The translations under genes and the position numbers were made by a program. Below are positions 1-7,422 of a stretch of 44,334 bases of DNA, in pieces. The stretch is taken from positions 50,707 through 95,040 of the forward strand of contig QCHZ01000006.1 in NCBI GenBank assembly GCA_003216955.1. Direction: 5' to 3'. The first letter of the stretch is position 1. Each line of letters starts with the position of its first letter. The notes beneath the pieces are model-generated. The model was not told the origin of the DNA. It was given only the letters and a program-made list of their open reading frames with translations, and made no database searches. Source of the DNA: Prochlorococcus sp. AG-402-I21. Its GTDB lineage: Bacteria; Cyanobacteriota; Cyanobacteriia; PCC-6307; Cyanobiaceae.

Positions 1-397
1 ATTATGTAAAACAGTGATAATTACTAATTTTATACTAGAAAAATTAAATAACTTGTATGATCAATGTTTTATAGACCTTGCAGTCTCTTGTGTATAAATA
101 TTTGTTGAAGAATTTAATTATTTTAAATAATATTTACTCATAAGCTGACAGCTTTAATCTTTTATATATTTTGAACTATGTTTAACTAGTTCTTGTTAAA
201 ACAGTGAGTATATATACTCACTGTTTTGGTTTGTCCTCATCTAAATACTCAGCTTTAAATGCCCGATAGTTGATTTAGAATTTAATTGATTTTCTCGGTT
301 TGAGCTGTTTGATAACGAGGGGTACTAGAGCTACTTCTTTGTTATAAGCCCTGCCAAGCTAACCTAATTACCTCTAACTCCAGTTATATCAGCACTA
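1..397. other. Intergenic region upstream of glyQ
   Basis: No credible coding frame was found in this AT-rich stretch. It holds a perfect 30-bp palindrome (198-227, listed separately) that probably ends a transcript entering from the left. About 170 bases between the palindrome and the glyQ start must contain the glyQ promoter, but I cannot single out a convincing -35/-10 pair. Confidence 0.5.
198..227. terminator. Perfect palindrome, probable bidirectional terminator
   Basis: AAAACAGTGAGTATA is followed directly by its exact reverse complement, giving 15-bp arms with no spacer. The outer AAAA/TTTT tracts make it a plausible Rho-independent terminator in both directions, with a folded loop formed from the central TATA bases. 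It lies upstream of glyQ, so it most likely ends a gene outside the window. An operator for a dimeric regulator is an alternative. Confidence 0.55.
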
Positions 398-1291
398 ATG
401 TACTTTCAGGACATAATTTCCAGCCTCAATAATTTCTGGAGTGAGAAAGGTTGTTTGCTGCTTCAGCCATATGATATTGAGAAGGGCGCTGGGACGATGA
501 GCCCTCATTCTTTTTTAAGAGCGATAGGCCCTGAACCTTGGGCAGTAGCCTACCCAGAGCCCTGTAGACGACCAACTGATGGTAGGTATGGAGACAATCC
601 AAATAGAGCACAGCATTATTTTCAATATCAAGTTCTTATCAAGCCCTCCTTAAACGGCATACAAGAAATTTATTTATCTTCTCTTGAAGCCTTGGGGATT
701 TCACCTAAAGACCATGATATTAGATTCGTTGAAGACAATTGGGAGTCTCCAACTTTAGGCGCCTGGGGAGTGGGTTGGGAAGTTTGGCTTGATGGGATGG
801 AAGTTACCCAATTTACTTATTTTCAACAATGTGGAGGTCTTGATTGCAAGCCTGTTTCAATTGAGATCACTTATGGCCTAGAGAGATTGGCAATATATCT
901 ACAAAATGTTGAAAGTATTTGGGACCTCTCCTGGAATAAAAAGTATAAATATGGTGATATCTGGCTTCCTTTTGAAAAAGGTCAATGTAAGTATAATTTT
1001 GAAGAATCTAACTCAGGAAATTTAAGGAAACTCTTTGAAATTTATGAGGAAGAGGCTCATCAATTAATCGCTAAAAAGCTACCTGCTCCTTGCCTTGATT
1101 ATGTTTTAAAATGTAGTCATACATTTAATTTATTAGAGGCAAGAGGGGTTATTTCTGTTACCGAGAGAACTAAGATTATTGCACGAGTTCGATCTTTAGC
1201 ACGGAAAGTTGCTGAAGCTTGGTTAGAGGAAAGAGAGACACTTGTTTTCCCGCTTTGTGCGAATGATAAATTAACCTCTAGTAATAATTAG
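398..1291 (+). CDS. glyQ: Glycyl-tRNA synthetase alpha subunit
   Basis: This is the catalytic alpha chain of the bacterial alpha2beta2 glycyl-tRNA synthetase, which activates glycine and charges tRNA-Gly in the cytoplasm. The 297-residue length fits the family. The whole chain matches the conserved class II core: the N-terminal [14 protein letters not shown], the [15 protein letters not shown] block, the [16 protein letters not shown] segment, the [10 protein letters not shown] stretch and the ITYGLERLA motif 3 region. The ATG at 398 begins exactly where homologues begin. The beta subunit (glyS) is not in this window, so the two subunits are not co-transcribed here. Identification is secure. 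Confidence 0.97.
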   Translation: MYFQDIISSLNNFWSEKGCLLLQPYDIEKGAGTMSPHSFLRAIGPEPWAVAYPEPCRRPTDGRYGDNPNRAQHYFQYQVLIKPSLNGIQEIYLSSLEALGISPKDHDIRFVEDNWESPTLGAWGVGWEVWLDGMEVTQFTYFQQCGGLDCKPVSIEITYGLERLAIYLQNVESIWDLSWNKKYKYGDIWLPFEKGQCKYNFEESNSGNLRKLFEIYEEEAHQLIAKKLPAPCLDYVLKCSHTFNLLEARGVISVTERTKIIARVRSLARKVAEAWLEERETLVFPLCANDKLTSSNN

Positions 1292-1420
1292 AGTTTTTTA
1301 GATAATAAAAAGTTCGAATAATATAATCTGCTGTATAAAAAGATACTTCTAAGAGTTTGAGCTCTGGAATGTTTCATTGAATACACTATTATAAACTCGA
1401 CATATTTGTGTGAGGACACA

Positions 1421-2668
1421 ATGAAGCTTTTTCAGCGTTTGCTGGTAGCTCCTGCTGCTTTGGGCTTAATGGCACCATTGGCTGCAAATGCCGACGTAAC
1501 TGCGGTATCTAACGAGTCAGATCTTAGCTCTGAAGTTATTCAAGCTCGTGTTGATGGCGTTGAAGCTCAACTCGGCGAAATTATGGCTGGTCAGTTCTCT
1601 TCATCTACAAAGATGAGCGGAAAGGCTGCTTTCATCACTGGTTATGTTGATGATGATGCAGAGACTGATACAGACGAGATCACTATGGAATACATGTATC
1701 AGTTAAATCTGAATACAAGTTTCACTGGTGAAGATAATCTTTATACACGTATAAAAACTGGTAATGTAAGTGATCATTTTAAGGACAAAGGACAGAACAC
1801 TTATTTGTCAGCTGCTAACGGAAATGGTGGCGAACTAAAGGTAGATAAGCTTTGGTACCAGTTCCCAGTTGGCGATAGTCTTCAAGTTTGGGTTGGGCCA
1901 AGAATCGAGAACTACTACATGTTAGCTAGTGCTCCATCTATCTATAAGCCAATTACTAAGCAGTTTGCTTTAGGTGGTAATGGTTCTGCTTACGGATCAA
2001 GCACAAGCCCTGGTTTTGGTGCTGCTTGGACACAGCAAGTAGAAGATCCTATGGATCCAAGATTTGCTTTGAGTGTTAACTACACTTCCAAAGATGGAGC
2101 TTCTTCCTCGAAAGGTCTTTTGGGCGACAACAATAGAAATTTCCTATTGACTAAGGTTGAGTATGGCTCTCCTCGCTGGCAAGTTTCTTTGGCAGCTGCA
2201 AAGAAAGATGGTCATTCTAGCAAAAATGGATATGACGGTTATTTCCATTCATCATTAGCAAGTTCTACTGTTGGCGAAATGACAGCTTACGGTGTAAGAG
2301 CTTATTGGAAGCCAGAAACTTCAGGTGCTGTTCCTTCTGTTCAAATTGGATATGATACTGCTTCTTTCGATGAAGCAACAGCTGGTCAAGCTGAAGAGAC
2401 TGAAGGTTGGATGATTGGTCTTGGTTGGAGAGATCTATTCATTGATGGCAACAGTGCAGGAATTGCTATCGGTTCAGAAATGGCTGCTACTGAAATCAAA
2501 GGTGGTGGAACTGATCCATCTGAAGATAATTCAGTTTGGGAAGCTTATTACACTTTCAAAGTTAATGACGGTGTGAGTGTTACTCCAGCTATCTTTGGTA
2601 GCACTGATGTTTCAGGCTCAGACAAAGATGTTAATGGTGCAGTTCTTCTAACTGAATTTAGATTCTAA
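1421..2668 (+). CDS. Outer-membrane porin of the cyanobacterial SomA/OprB type, without an SLH domain
   Basis: A predicted porin of 415 residues. The ATG at 1421 is preferred over the in-frame TTG at 1406 because GAGG lies six bases before it and a clean signal peptide follows (KR, hydrophobic core, cleavage near ANA-D). After cleavage there is a short helical segment (about residues 35-65) and then alternating, glycine- and aromatic-rich beta-barrel sequence. The chain ends in phenylalanine (TEFRF), the usual outer-membrane insertion signal. Cyanobacterial porins normally carry an N-terminal SLH domain that anchors them to peptidoglycan; none is visible here. A strong terminator follows. Solute specificity cannot be read from the sequence; the adjacent iron genes suggest nutrient uptake, as inference only. 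Confidence 0.8.
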   Translation: MKLFQRLLVAPAALGLMAPLAANADVTAVSNESDLSSEVIQARVDGVEAQLGEIMAGQFSSSTKMSGKAAFITGYVDDDAETDTDEITMEYMYQLNLNTSFTGEDNLYTRIKTGNVSDHFKDKGQNTYLSAANGNGGELKVDKLWYQFPVGDSLQVWVGPRIENYYMLASAPSIYKPITKQFALGGNGSAYGSSTSPGFGAAWTQQVEDPMDPRFALSVNYTSKDGASSSKGLLGDNNRNFLLTKVEYGSPRWQVSLAAAKKDGHSSKNGYDGYFHSSLASSTVGEMTAYGVRAYWKPETSGAVPSVQIGYDTASFDEATAGQAEETEGWMIGLGWRDLFIDGNSAGIAIGSEMAATEIKGGGTDPSEDNSVWEAYYTFKVNDGVSVTPAIFGSTDVSGSDKDVNGAVLLTEFRF

Positions 2669-2690
2669 TCTCGACTAATTAGGATTAAAC

Positions 2691-2720
2691 AAAAAAACGC
2701 CCCAAAAGGGGCGTTTTTTT
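2691..2720 (+). terminator. Rho-independent terminator after the porin gene
   Basis: ACGCCCC, loop AAAA, GGGGCGT, flanked by A and T tracts of seven bases. This is a textbook intrinsic terminator 22 bases after the porin stop, and it is symmetrical enough to work in both directions. Confidence 0.93.
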
Positions 2721-2737
2721 GTTTATTTACTGAAATT

Positions 2738-2765
2738 AAAAAAGTCCCCTGAATGGGAGCTTTTT
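2738..2765 (-). terminator. Imperfect hairpin, likely terminator for the small secreted-protein gene
   Basis: Read on the minus strand, an A-tract and a CTCCC arm pair imperfectly with GGGGA, and a run of six T follows. It sits 15 bases after the stop of the minus-strand gene at 2781-3026. Confidence 0.55.
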
Positions 2766-2780
2766 GAACTTAAAAATTTT

Positions 2781-3026
2781 TCACCAACAATTTTCTCCCT
2801 CTCCAATAGGAATGCAAATATCAGCTTTTTTAGCTTTATCAGCAGCTTTTTGAGCAGCTTCGTCAAGCTTCCCTTCTTCATCTGCTTCTTGATCAGTGGT
2901 CCATTCCTTTAAACCACCCATATCTCCATGTTTTTCACCAGCAATTGAATTGTCTGGAATAATTGCATTAGTAGATAAAGCAGCTGCTGCGGCTAGGAAT
3001 ATTCCGATAGGTGATTTACTTGGCAT
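2781..3026 (-). CDS. Small secreted protein of unknown function with C-terminal two-cysteine tail
   Basis: Family not recognised. The 81-residue product has a probable signal peptide (MPSKSPIGIFLAAAAALSTN, cleavage near residues 29-31). A Glu/Asp/Lys/Ala-rich, probably helical middle (about 45-68) follows, and the chain ends CIPIGEGENCW with cysteines at 71 and 80 that could form a disulfide in the periplasm. The ATG is the only plausible start. It faces the porin gene tail-to-tail across two terminators, so it is its own transcription unit. Signal peptide, composition and terminator make it a real gene, but no function can be assigned. Confidence 0.7.
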   Translation of the reverse strand: MPSKSPIGIFLAAAAALSTNAIIPDNSIAGEKHGDMGGLKEWTTDQEADEEGKLDEAAQKAADKAKKADICIPIGEGENCW

Positions 3027-3112
3027 ACGATGTTTTATTTGTATGTATTTTGGTGGGTCATACCTTCTAAGGGAAGTTCTTTTTTTACTTCTGCCTGTAT
3101 AAAGTGATCGAT

Positions 3113-3778
3113 TTAATCTCCTAGTCTTCTTAGGAAATTGCTGTATGACTGGAAAATTAAATCTAGTTCATCTGATCTTCCATGTTTTGCTAGTAGGCCT
3201 TTAGCTCCAGCATCAAGTCCAAATAAGAAATTTCTATCTTCATTATTTTGTACATAGCTTTGAATCCATCCTACACATACATAACGTTCACCATCTTTGA
3301 CTTCAGCAACAGAGTGTAGTTGTGTGCTTGGATAAATTACAATTTCTCCAGCAGAAAGTTTTATTCTTTCAGTTTTATTTATCGTCTGAATACATAATTC
3401 ACCACCTTTATAATCCTCTGGCGGGCTTAAAAATAATGTAAAAGATAGATCACTTCTCCCTGATGGCATGTAAGGATTATCAATATGTGAGCCATAACCA
3501 TGACCAGCTAAGGATTGAGTAAACATAACTCCATGGATAAGGCTAGGTAATGTAAAACTTTTTAGAAGAGGATTTGAAATTATTTTGTCAACAATAATAT
3601 CTCTGAATTTGATTGCCATATTTGAATTTTTATCTAATTGAAAATTAGACTTGATTTTTGCAGCATGACTTCCTGCGGTCTTTTTCCCATCTTGCCATGA
3701 GGATTTTTCTGCTTTTAGTTTTTTAATTATTTTAAGAGCTTCCGATTGATCGATTAGTGAATGAGTTAAATATTCCAT
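3113..3778 (-). CDS. PKHD-type Fe(II)/2-oxoglutarate hydroxylase (PiuC-like)
   Basis: A cytoplasmic dioxygenase of the prolyl-4-hydroxylase fold, 221 residues, close to the usual PiuC length of about 225. The iron ligands are visible as His98-Ile-Asp100 (in HGYGSHIDNPYM) and His155 (in STQLHSVAEV). Arg165 (GERYVCVGW) is in position to bind 2-oxoglutarate. In other bacteria piuC lies beside iron-uptake genes and is iron-repressed; its substrate is not known. Here it is divergent from a FutA-type iron-binding protein with about 150 bases between the two starts, which supports a role in iron limitation. A shared Fur-controlled promoter is likely but not proven. Confidence 0.88.
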   Translation of the reverse strand: MEYLTHSLIDQSEALKIIKKLKAEKSSWQDGKKTAGSHAAKIKSNFQLDKNSNMAIKFRDIIVDKIISNPLLKSFTLPSLIHGVMFTQSLAGHGYGSHIDNPYMPSGRSDLSFTLFLSPPEDYKGGELCIQTINKTERIKLSAGEIVIYPSTQLHSVAEVKDGERYVCVGWIQSYVQNNEDRNFLFGLDAGAKGLLAKHGRSDELDLIFQSYSNFLRRLGD

Positions 3779-3782
3779 CTTT

Positions 3783-3842
3783 ATTAGTTAGATATAATTA
3801 CTATCCTAAAGTATAAATAAGATATCAAATTATACTTAAATA
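3783..3842. promoter_or_regulatory. Divergent piuC-like/futA promoter region with possible Fur boxes
   Basis: This AT-rich spacer holds two Fur-box-like dyads: GATATAATTACTATC (3791-3805), with GATA and TATC at its ends, and a second GATATC-centred stretch near 3831-3836. Neither matches the 19-bp consensus well. The proposal rests mainly on the iron-related genes on either side. Confidence 0.3.
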
Positions 3843-3925
3843 CGTATCAAAGTATCGAAGCTTAATTTCGCAGTATCTTCTTGCCTAGTCTATGCAAAGT
3901 TATTAATCCCTTCCCAGATAGATTA

Positions 3926-4951
3926 ATGAATTTAATTAAGCGTCTTTTTACTTCAGTAATAGCAGGGACTCTTTTAGTCTCTTCAAGTTTTAATCAAATA
4001 AAAGCCTCTGAGAGAGAAGTTAGAATTTATTCAGGCAGACATTACAACACCGATAAGCAGATATATAAGCAATTTGCAGAGGAGACTGGGATAAAAATCC
4101 GATTAATCGAGGCTACAGGAATTTCTCTAGTTGAAAGATTAAAAAGGGAAGGATCAAATTCTAAAGCCGATGTGATTCTTCTTGTTGATGCTGCTCGAAT
4201 TAGCAATGCAGCCAAAAGTGGTCTTCTTCAGTCATATAGGTCTTCCAAATTAGATAAAAATGTTCCAGTGGAATATCGAGATCCTCAAGCAAGATGGTAT
4301 GGGTTAACAAGAAGGGTAAGAGTCATGGTCGCAAATCCTAAAAAAGTTGATACAAATTTAATTAAAGATTATTCAGATCTCGCTAATCCTTCTTTGGATG
4401 GTCTTGTTTGTGTGAGAAAAAGAAGCAGTCCATACAATCAATCTTTAGTTGCTAATCAAATTGTCAATAAAGGAGAAGCGCAAACTAAAGATTGGTTAAA
4501 AGGGATGATTTCAAATATTTCTCAGCCTTTTTTCCCTGGTGACATTGGCGTTATAAGAGCTGTTGCTCAGGGTAAATGTGGCGTAGGTATTGTTAATCAC
4601 TACTATGTTTCAAGAATGCTCGCAGGCGTCACTGGTAGAAAAGATCAAAGGTTGGCTAAAAAAGTAAAGGTTCTTACGCCTAATCCTGCTCATGTAAATG
4701 TAAGTGCAGGTGGAATTGCTAAATATGCTGAAAATAAAGAAGAAGCTATTCAGCTTCTAGAGTATTTGGCATCTCCCATTGGGAGTAAGGGGTTGGCAGG
4801 CCCAACATATGAACATCCTTTGGTTGGGTTTAATAAAACGGATGAGGTTAAACAATTTGGAGATTTTACGCCTGACAGTGTGACTATTGATCAATTAGGA
4901 GCAAATAATAAAAAAGCAATTAACCTTATGAGAAATGCAGGTTGGGATTAA
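3926..4951 (+). CDS. futA: Iron(III) ABC transporter periplasmic binding protein (FutA/IdiA type)
   Basis: The periplasmic binding protein that delivers ferric iron to the FutBC permease/ATPase. The ATG at 3926 gives 341 residues with a Sec signal peptide (MNLIKRLFTSVIAGTLLVSS, cleavage near KAS-E). The earlier in-frame TTG at 3881 would bury that signal. Mature sequence begins with the family hallmark REVRIYSGRHYNTDKQ. The paired tyrosines that bind Fe(III) are in NHYYVSRM, and KADVILLVDAARI and VSAGGIAKYAENKEEA are also typical. The permease and ATPase genes are not in this window. It is divergent from the PiuC-like gene and followed by tRNA-Ser. Confidence 0.93.
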   Translation: MNLIKRLFTSVIAGTLLVSSSFNQIKASEREVRIYSGRHYNTDKQIYKQFAEETGIKIRLIEATGISLVERLKREGSNSKADVILLVDAARISNAAKSGLLQSYRSSKLDKNVPVEYRDPQARWYGLTRRVRVMVANPKKVDTNLIKDYSDLANPSLDGLVCVRKRSSPYNQSLVANQIVNKGEAQTKDWLKGMISNISQPFFPGDIGVIRAVAQGKCGVGIVNHYYVSRMLAGVTGRKDQRLAKKVKVLTPNPAHVNVSAGGIAKYAENKEEAIQLLEYLASPIGSKGLAGPTYEHPLVGFNKTDEVKQFGDFTPDSVTIDQLGANNKKAINLMRNAGWD

Positions 4952-5026
4952 ATTATTTAAGAATTAAACTTTTAAATTTGTTTATTCCTCAGAGAAAATA
5001 GGAGATTGTTTTAAACTTATTTCAAA

Positions 5027-5113
5027 GGAGAGGTGGCTGAGTGGTCGAAAGCGAACGACTCGAAATCGTTTGATAGCTAAAACTATCCGTGGGTTCGAAT
5101 CCCACCCTCTCCG
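5027..5113 (+). tRNA. tRNA-Ser (anticodon CGA)
   Basis: An 87-base class II tRNA. The acceptor stem GGAGAGG pairs with CCTCTCC and the discriminator base is G. The anticodon loop is CTCGAAA on a five-pair stem (AACGA/TCGTT), giving anticodon CGA for serine UCG codons. A long variable arm (GATAGCTAAAACTATC) and the T-arm GTGGGTTCGAATCCCAC follow. The 3' CCA is not encoded. Confidence 0.97.
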
Positions 5114-5149
5114 CTTTTATAGACATTTGTCCATGCATTGTCTAACAAA

Positions 5150-5181
5150 CCCTAGTCTATGCAATAGATCTAGGGCTTTTT
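5150..5181 (+). terminator. Terminator after tRNA-Ser
   Basis: CCCTAGTCTAT, loop GCA, ATAGATCTAGGG with a one-base bulge, then CTTTTT. It lies 37 bases past the tRNA 3' end. Confidence 0.8.
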
Positions 5182-5440
5182 AATCAAGCAGATTTTTGGT
5201 CCATCTGTCATTTGTGGTTTGATTTGTGGTGGGATTTTTGTAGTGAGTTAATAAATTATTCTCTTACCTGCTCAGATGAAACTAAGAGAGTCGTTCACCC
5301 TCTTCGTATCCTTAGCATTGTCTAATAATTAAATTTTAAAGATAAAGATAAAGATAAATAAACCTAGTCTTTATATCCTTTTCTATGTTTATAGTTTAGA
5401 TTCTAAAATAATTTCAACTTAGTAAGTCTAGGTTATAAGC
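5182..5440. other. Non-coding spacer between tRNA-Ser and the sulfotransferase-like gene
   Basis: With the terminator just before it, the gene-free stretch after the tRNA is 327 bases. No coding frame is supported. It contains the first copy of the 17-bp direct repeat (5224-5240) and an AAAGAT simple repeat near 5338-5355. Such debris is common on the 3' side of tRNA genes used as integration sites, but no integrase gene or recognisable remnant was found. Confidence 0.45.
5224..5240. repeat. 17-bp direct repeat, copy 1 (tRNA-Ser side)
   Basis: TTGTGGTGGGATTTTTG, identical to 6321-6337. The two copies bracket the sulfotransferase-like gene, 1,097 bases apart. The core GGTGGGATT equals the reverse complement of part of the tRNA-Ser T-arm (AATCCCACC). 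Confidence 0.75.
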
Positions 5441-6202
5441 ATGAAATATAGCATTTTCCATACAAGTCAATGTGGATCTACTTTATTGGCAACTTTACTT
5501 AAGGAGAAGAGAAGAACATATTCAGAACCTTCATGGGCATGCGCAGGTGATATGTCAAATATTTTTTCTGCTGAAGATGAAACTATTGTTAAATATCCAA
5601 GTTTTGCTTCACTAGCATGCAGGATTATGCCTGGTAAGAAGATTTTTATCTTTCGTGGATTAAAAGATCATTTAGAAAAAATAACTTCTAAACCTTCTGC
5701 TATGGAAAAGCATTTATTACGACATTATCCGTTTAATAAACATGTAAGAAACTTGTTCCCAAAAGTAGTTGCAGATAATGATTTAAAAAAATTAGCATTT
5801 GTTTGGGCACATATGTATCTTGATGCTTTTTACTCTCAAAATGTCTTATTTATAGATGCTAATAAGTTTTTTTTAGAACCAATAATTACACTAAAACTAA
5901 TAACTAATTTTTTTGGTTTTGACCTTGTTGAAGATTTAGAACCACTAAATTTTTATGTGAAGAAAGATTTTCTTGCTACAGAAAATAATCTTAGTGAAAT
6001 CATACCAACAGAGAAAATACCCTTCAATATTAAAGATGGATATATTAAATCGACTAATTTTTCTGAAATAGAGAATTGGGTTCAAGAACATATATTTAGT
6101 CAAATAATTTCAAACGAGATTTTCCCATTATTTCGTAATAAAGATGGAGAGCCTATATATTCGTTTATTCCTGGAAAGACCATTTTATTGGAAAAAAATT
6201 GA
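5441..6202 (+). CDS. Sulfotransferase-like P-loop protein
   Basis: A 253-residue protein that begins directly with FHTSQCGSTLLATLL (residues 5-19). This resembles the 5'-phosphosulfate-binding loop of PAPS-dependent sulfotransferases. SEPSW soon after, and KKIFIFRGLKDHL (near 70-82), where the 3'-phosphate-binding strand is expected, also fit. If active, it would transfer sulfate from PAPS to a carbohydrate or other acceptor. The C-terminal half is not diagnostic. It stands alone beside tRNA-Ser, bracketed by a direct repeat and very AT-rich, consistent with an acquired gene. The general family is likely; the substrate is unknown and activity is unproven. Confidence 0.6.
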   Translation: MKYSIFHTSQCGSTLLATLLKEKRRTYSEPSWACAGDMSNIFSAEDETIVKYPSFASLACRIMPGKKIFIFRGLKDHLEKITSKPSAMEKHLLRHYPFNKHVRNLFPKVVADNDLKKLAFVWAHMYLDAFYSQNVLFIDANKFFLEPIITLKLITNFFGFDLVEDLEPLNFYVKKDFLATENNLSEIIPTEKIPFNIKDGYIKSTNFSEIENWVQEHIFSQIISNEIFPLFRNKDGEPIYSFIPGKTILLEKN

Positions 6203-6220
6203 GAATTATCCTTAGACCAT

Positions 6221-6244
6221 AGGGTTTAAAACCCTTCGAGGGTT
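6221..6244 (+). terminator. Hairpin after the sulfotransferase-like gene, two alternative pairings
   Basis: AGGGTTT (6221-6227) can pair with AAACCCT (6229-6235), or that arm can pair with the next AGGGTT (6239-6244) across a TCG loop. A T-run follows only about 12 bases later, so it may be a weak terminator or an mRNA-end stabiliser. Confidence 0.4.
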
Positions 6245-6320
6245 GGACATTGAATTTTTTAGGATCAAAAATTTCTGGAATATTTGCTAGGATTTCTGGA
6301 AATATTGTGCGATGAAATCA

Positions 6321-6337
6321 TTGTGGTGGGATTTTTG
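6321..6337. repeat. 17-bp direct repeat, copy 2
   Basis: TTGTGGTGGGATTTTTG, identical to 5224-5240. Flanking bases are only loosely similar: TGGACC follows this copy, and TGGTCC occurs 20-25 bases before the first. Confidence 0.75.
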
Positions 6338-6510
6338 GACCGACATCAAGAAATATTTCTCCATTAGTTTCTGACTTGCTTTTTTGTAGGGAAAGCTAAG
6401 TTCACTCTATCCGTTTTGATTTGAAGTTTATTTTCTATCAAGTATTTTCTTGAACACTTTTAAACCGACCGTCTTTATTGTGCTTAAAATGAAGAAGAGG
6501 AAGAAATGAT

Positions 6511-7152
6511 TTGAAAAAATTTGATAAGTCTTTATCTTTTTACGATGAAGCAATTAACTTGATTGATTTAGATGATTACGAAGGGGCCATTGAATCTATT
6601 AAAAAGAATATTGATTTTCTTGAAAGTCATGATGAAATAGCTTTAGGATATTTAAACTGTGGTTTTTTGAATGATAAATTGGGAGATAATCTCTCAGCTA
6701 TCGATGACTTCTCAAAGTCAATTTATTTTGAAGATAAAATAGATATTATTACTGAAAGGTCTAAAGACATTTCATATAGTGGTAGAAGTAATTCTAGGTA
6801 TAAAAATGGAGATTTTAAGGAAGCAATAGAGGATAAAAGAAAAGCAAAAGAAATTAGATTATTTGAAATTGATAAATCTAATGAATTTGATAGTCCTAGA
6901 ATAGATTATAAAAATATTTTATTAGGGACTTTTCTAAAAATGAATCTAGAACCAAAATATAATGTTTTGATTAAAGGTTCACAAGTACGAAAAAGTAAAT
7001 ATGATTTAATTGCAGATTATAAAAAAGTAATTAGTAATAAAAGAAGAGAAGAGGTAATTAAAAAATTAGAGATTATTAGTGAATCCAAGTATAAACATGG
7101 AGATTATAAAGGCTCTATTAAAGCTATTAGAAGGTCAGAGAAATATTATTGA
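6511..7152 (+). CDS. Short TPR-repeat protein
   Basis: A 213-residue, lysine-rich protein with TPR-like helix pairs. Examples are YDEAINLIDLDDYEGAIESIKKNI (about 11-34), ALGYLNCGFLNDKLGDNLSAIDDFSKSI (about 44-71) and SYSGRSNSRYKNGDFKEAIEDKRKA (about 88-112). A last unit, SESKYKHGDYKGSIKAIRRSEKYY, ends the chain. TPRs mediate protein contacts, so the partner is unknown. No signal peptide is seen. The only in-frame start is TTG at 6511. A six-codon ATG frame (MKKRKK, 6489-6509) with a purine-rich site ends one base before it, so either translation is coupled or a frameshift has split the true N-terminus. It lies in the tRNA-Ser accessory patch. Confidence 0.65.
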   Translation: MKKFDKSLSFYDEAINLIDLDDYEGAIESIKKNIDFLESHDEIALGYLNCGFLNDKLGDNLSAIDDFSKSIYFEDKIDIITERSKDISYSGRSNSRYKNGDFKEAIEDKRKAKEIRLFEIDKSNEFDSPRIDYKNILLGTFLKMNLEPKYNVLIKGSQVRKSKYDLIADYKKVISNKRREEVIKKLEIISESKYKHGDYKGSIKAIRRSEKYY

Positions 7153-7180
7153 TTATCTAACAAATTGTATATATTTTTTA

Positions 7181-7414
7181 TTACCAATAAGGATCACTAA
7201 AAAATTCAACATCAAGTTCCTTTTTATCTGGAACTGTTGCAATACATGCGCGTATTACTTCTCCGTTAACTTCTATTTCGCATGCCCCGCAGCTTCCTCC
7301 TAGACACCCAGTAGGGATATCGATATTTGCGTCATATGCAGCTTTTAACCATTCAGCTCCTGGAGAGCAATTGCTTGATTTTTTATTAGGCCAGTTTATT
7401 TTTACAGTTTTCAT
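7181..7414 (-). CDS. Small [2Fe-2S] ferredoxin-like protein
   Basis: A 77-residue electron-transfer protein with the plant-type ferredoxin cluster loop PTGCLGGSCGAC (CX4CX2C). The fourth cysteine comes only 11 residues later (VIRAC) instead of the usual 29 or so, so the chain is a compact variant. It ends with an acidic FFSDPYW tail. Its start is eight bases after the cobQ stop on the same strand, so the two are probably co-transcribed. Its partner enzyme is unknown; the cobQ linkage hints at cobalamin metabolism but does not prove it. Cluster binding is well supported. Confidence 0.85.
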   Translation of the reverse strand: MKTVKINWPNKKSSNCSPGAEWLKAAYDANIDIPTGCLGGSCGACEIEVNGEVIRACIATVPDKKELDVEFFSDPYW

Positions 7415-7422
7415 TGTTCAAA

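Larger units (their letters stand above)
6203..6510. other. Non-coding spacer with hairpins and repeat copy
   Basis: No gene is supported in this spacer. It opens with alternative hairpins made from AGGGTTT/AAACCCT/AGGGTT (6221-6244). It then has a degenerate duplication of TTTCTGGAATATTTGC and the second 17-bp repeat. It ends with a six-codon mini-frame (6489-6509) just before the TPR gene. Confidence 0.45.

Noticed and set aside
7079-7303. Plus-strand 74-residue frame between the TPR and ferredoxin genes
   Set aside because: It overlaps both real genes and has no signal beyond chance hydrophobic residues.
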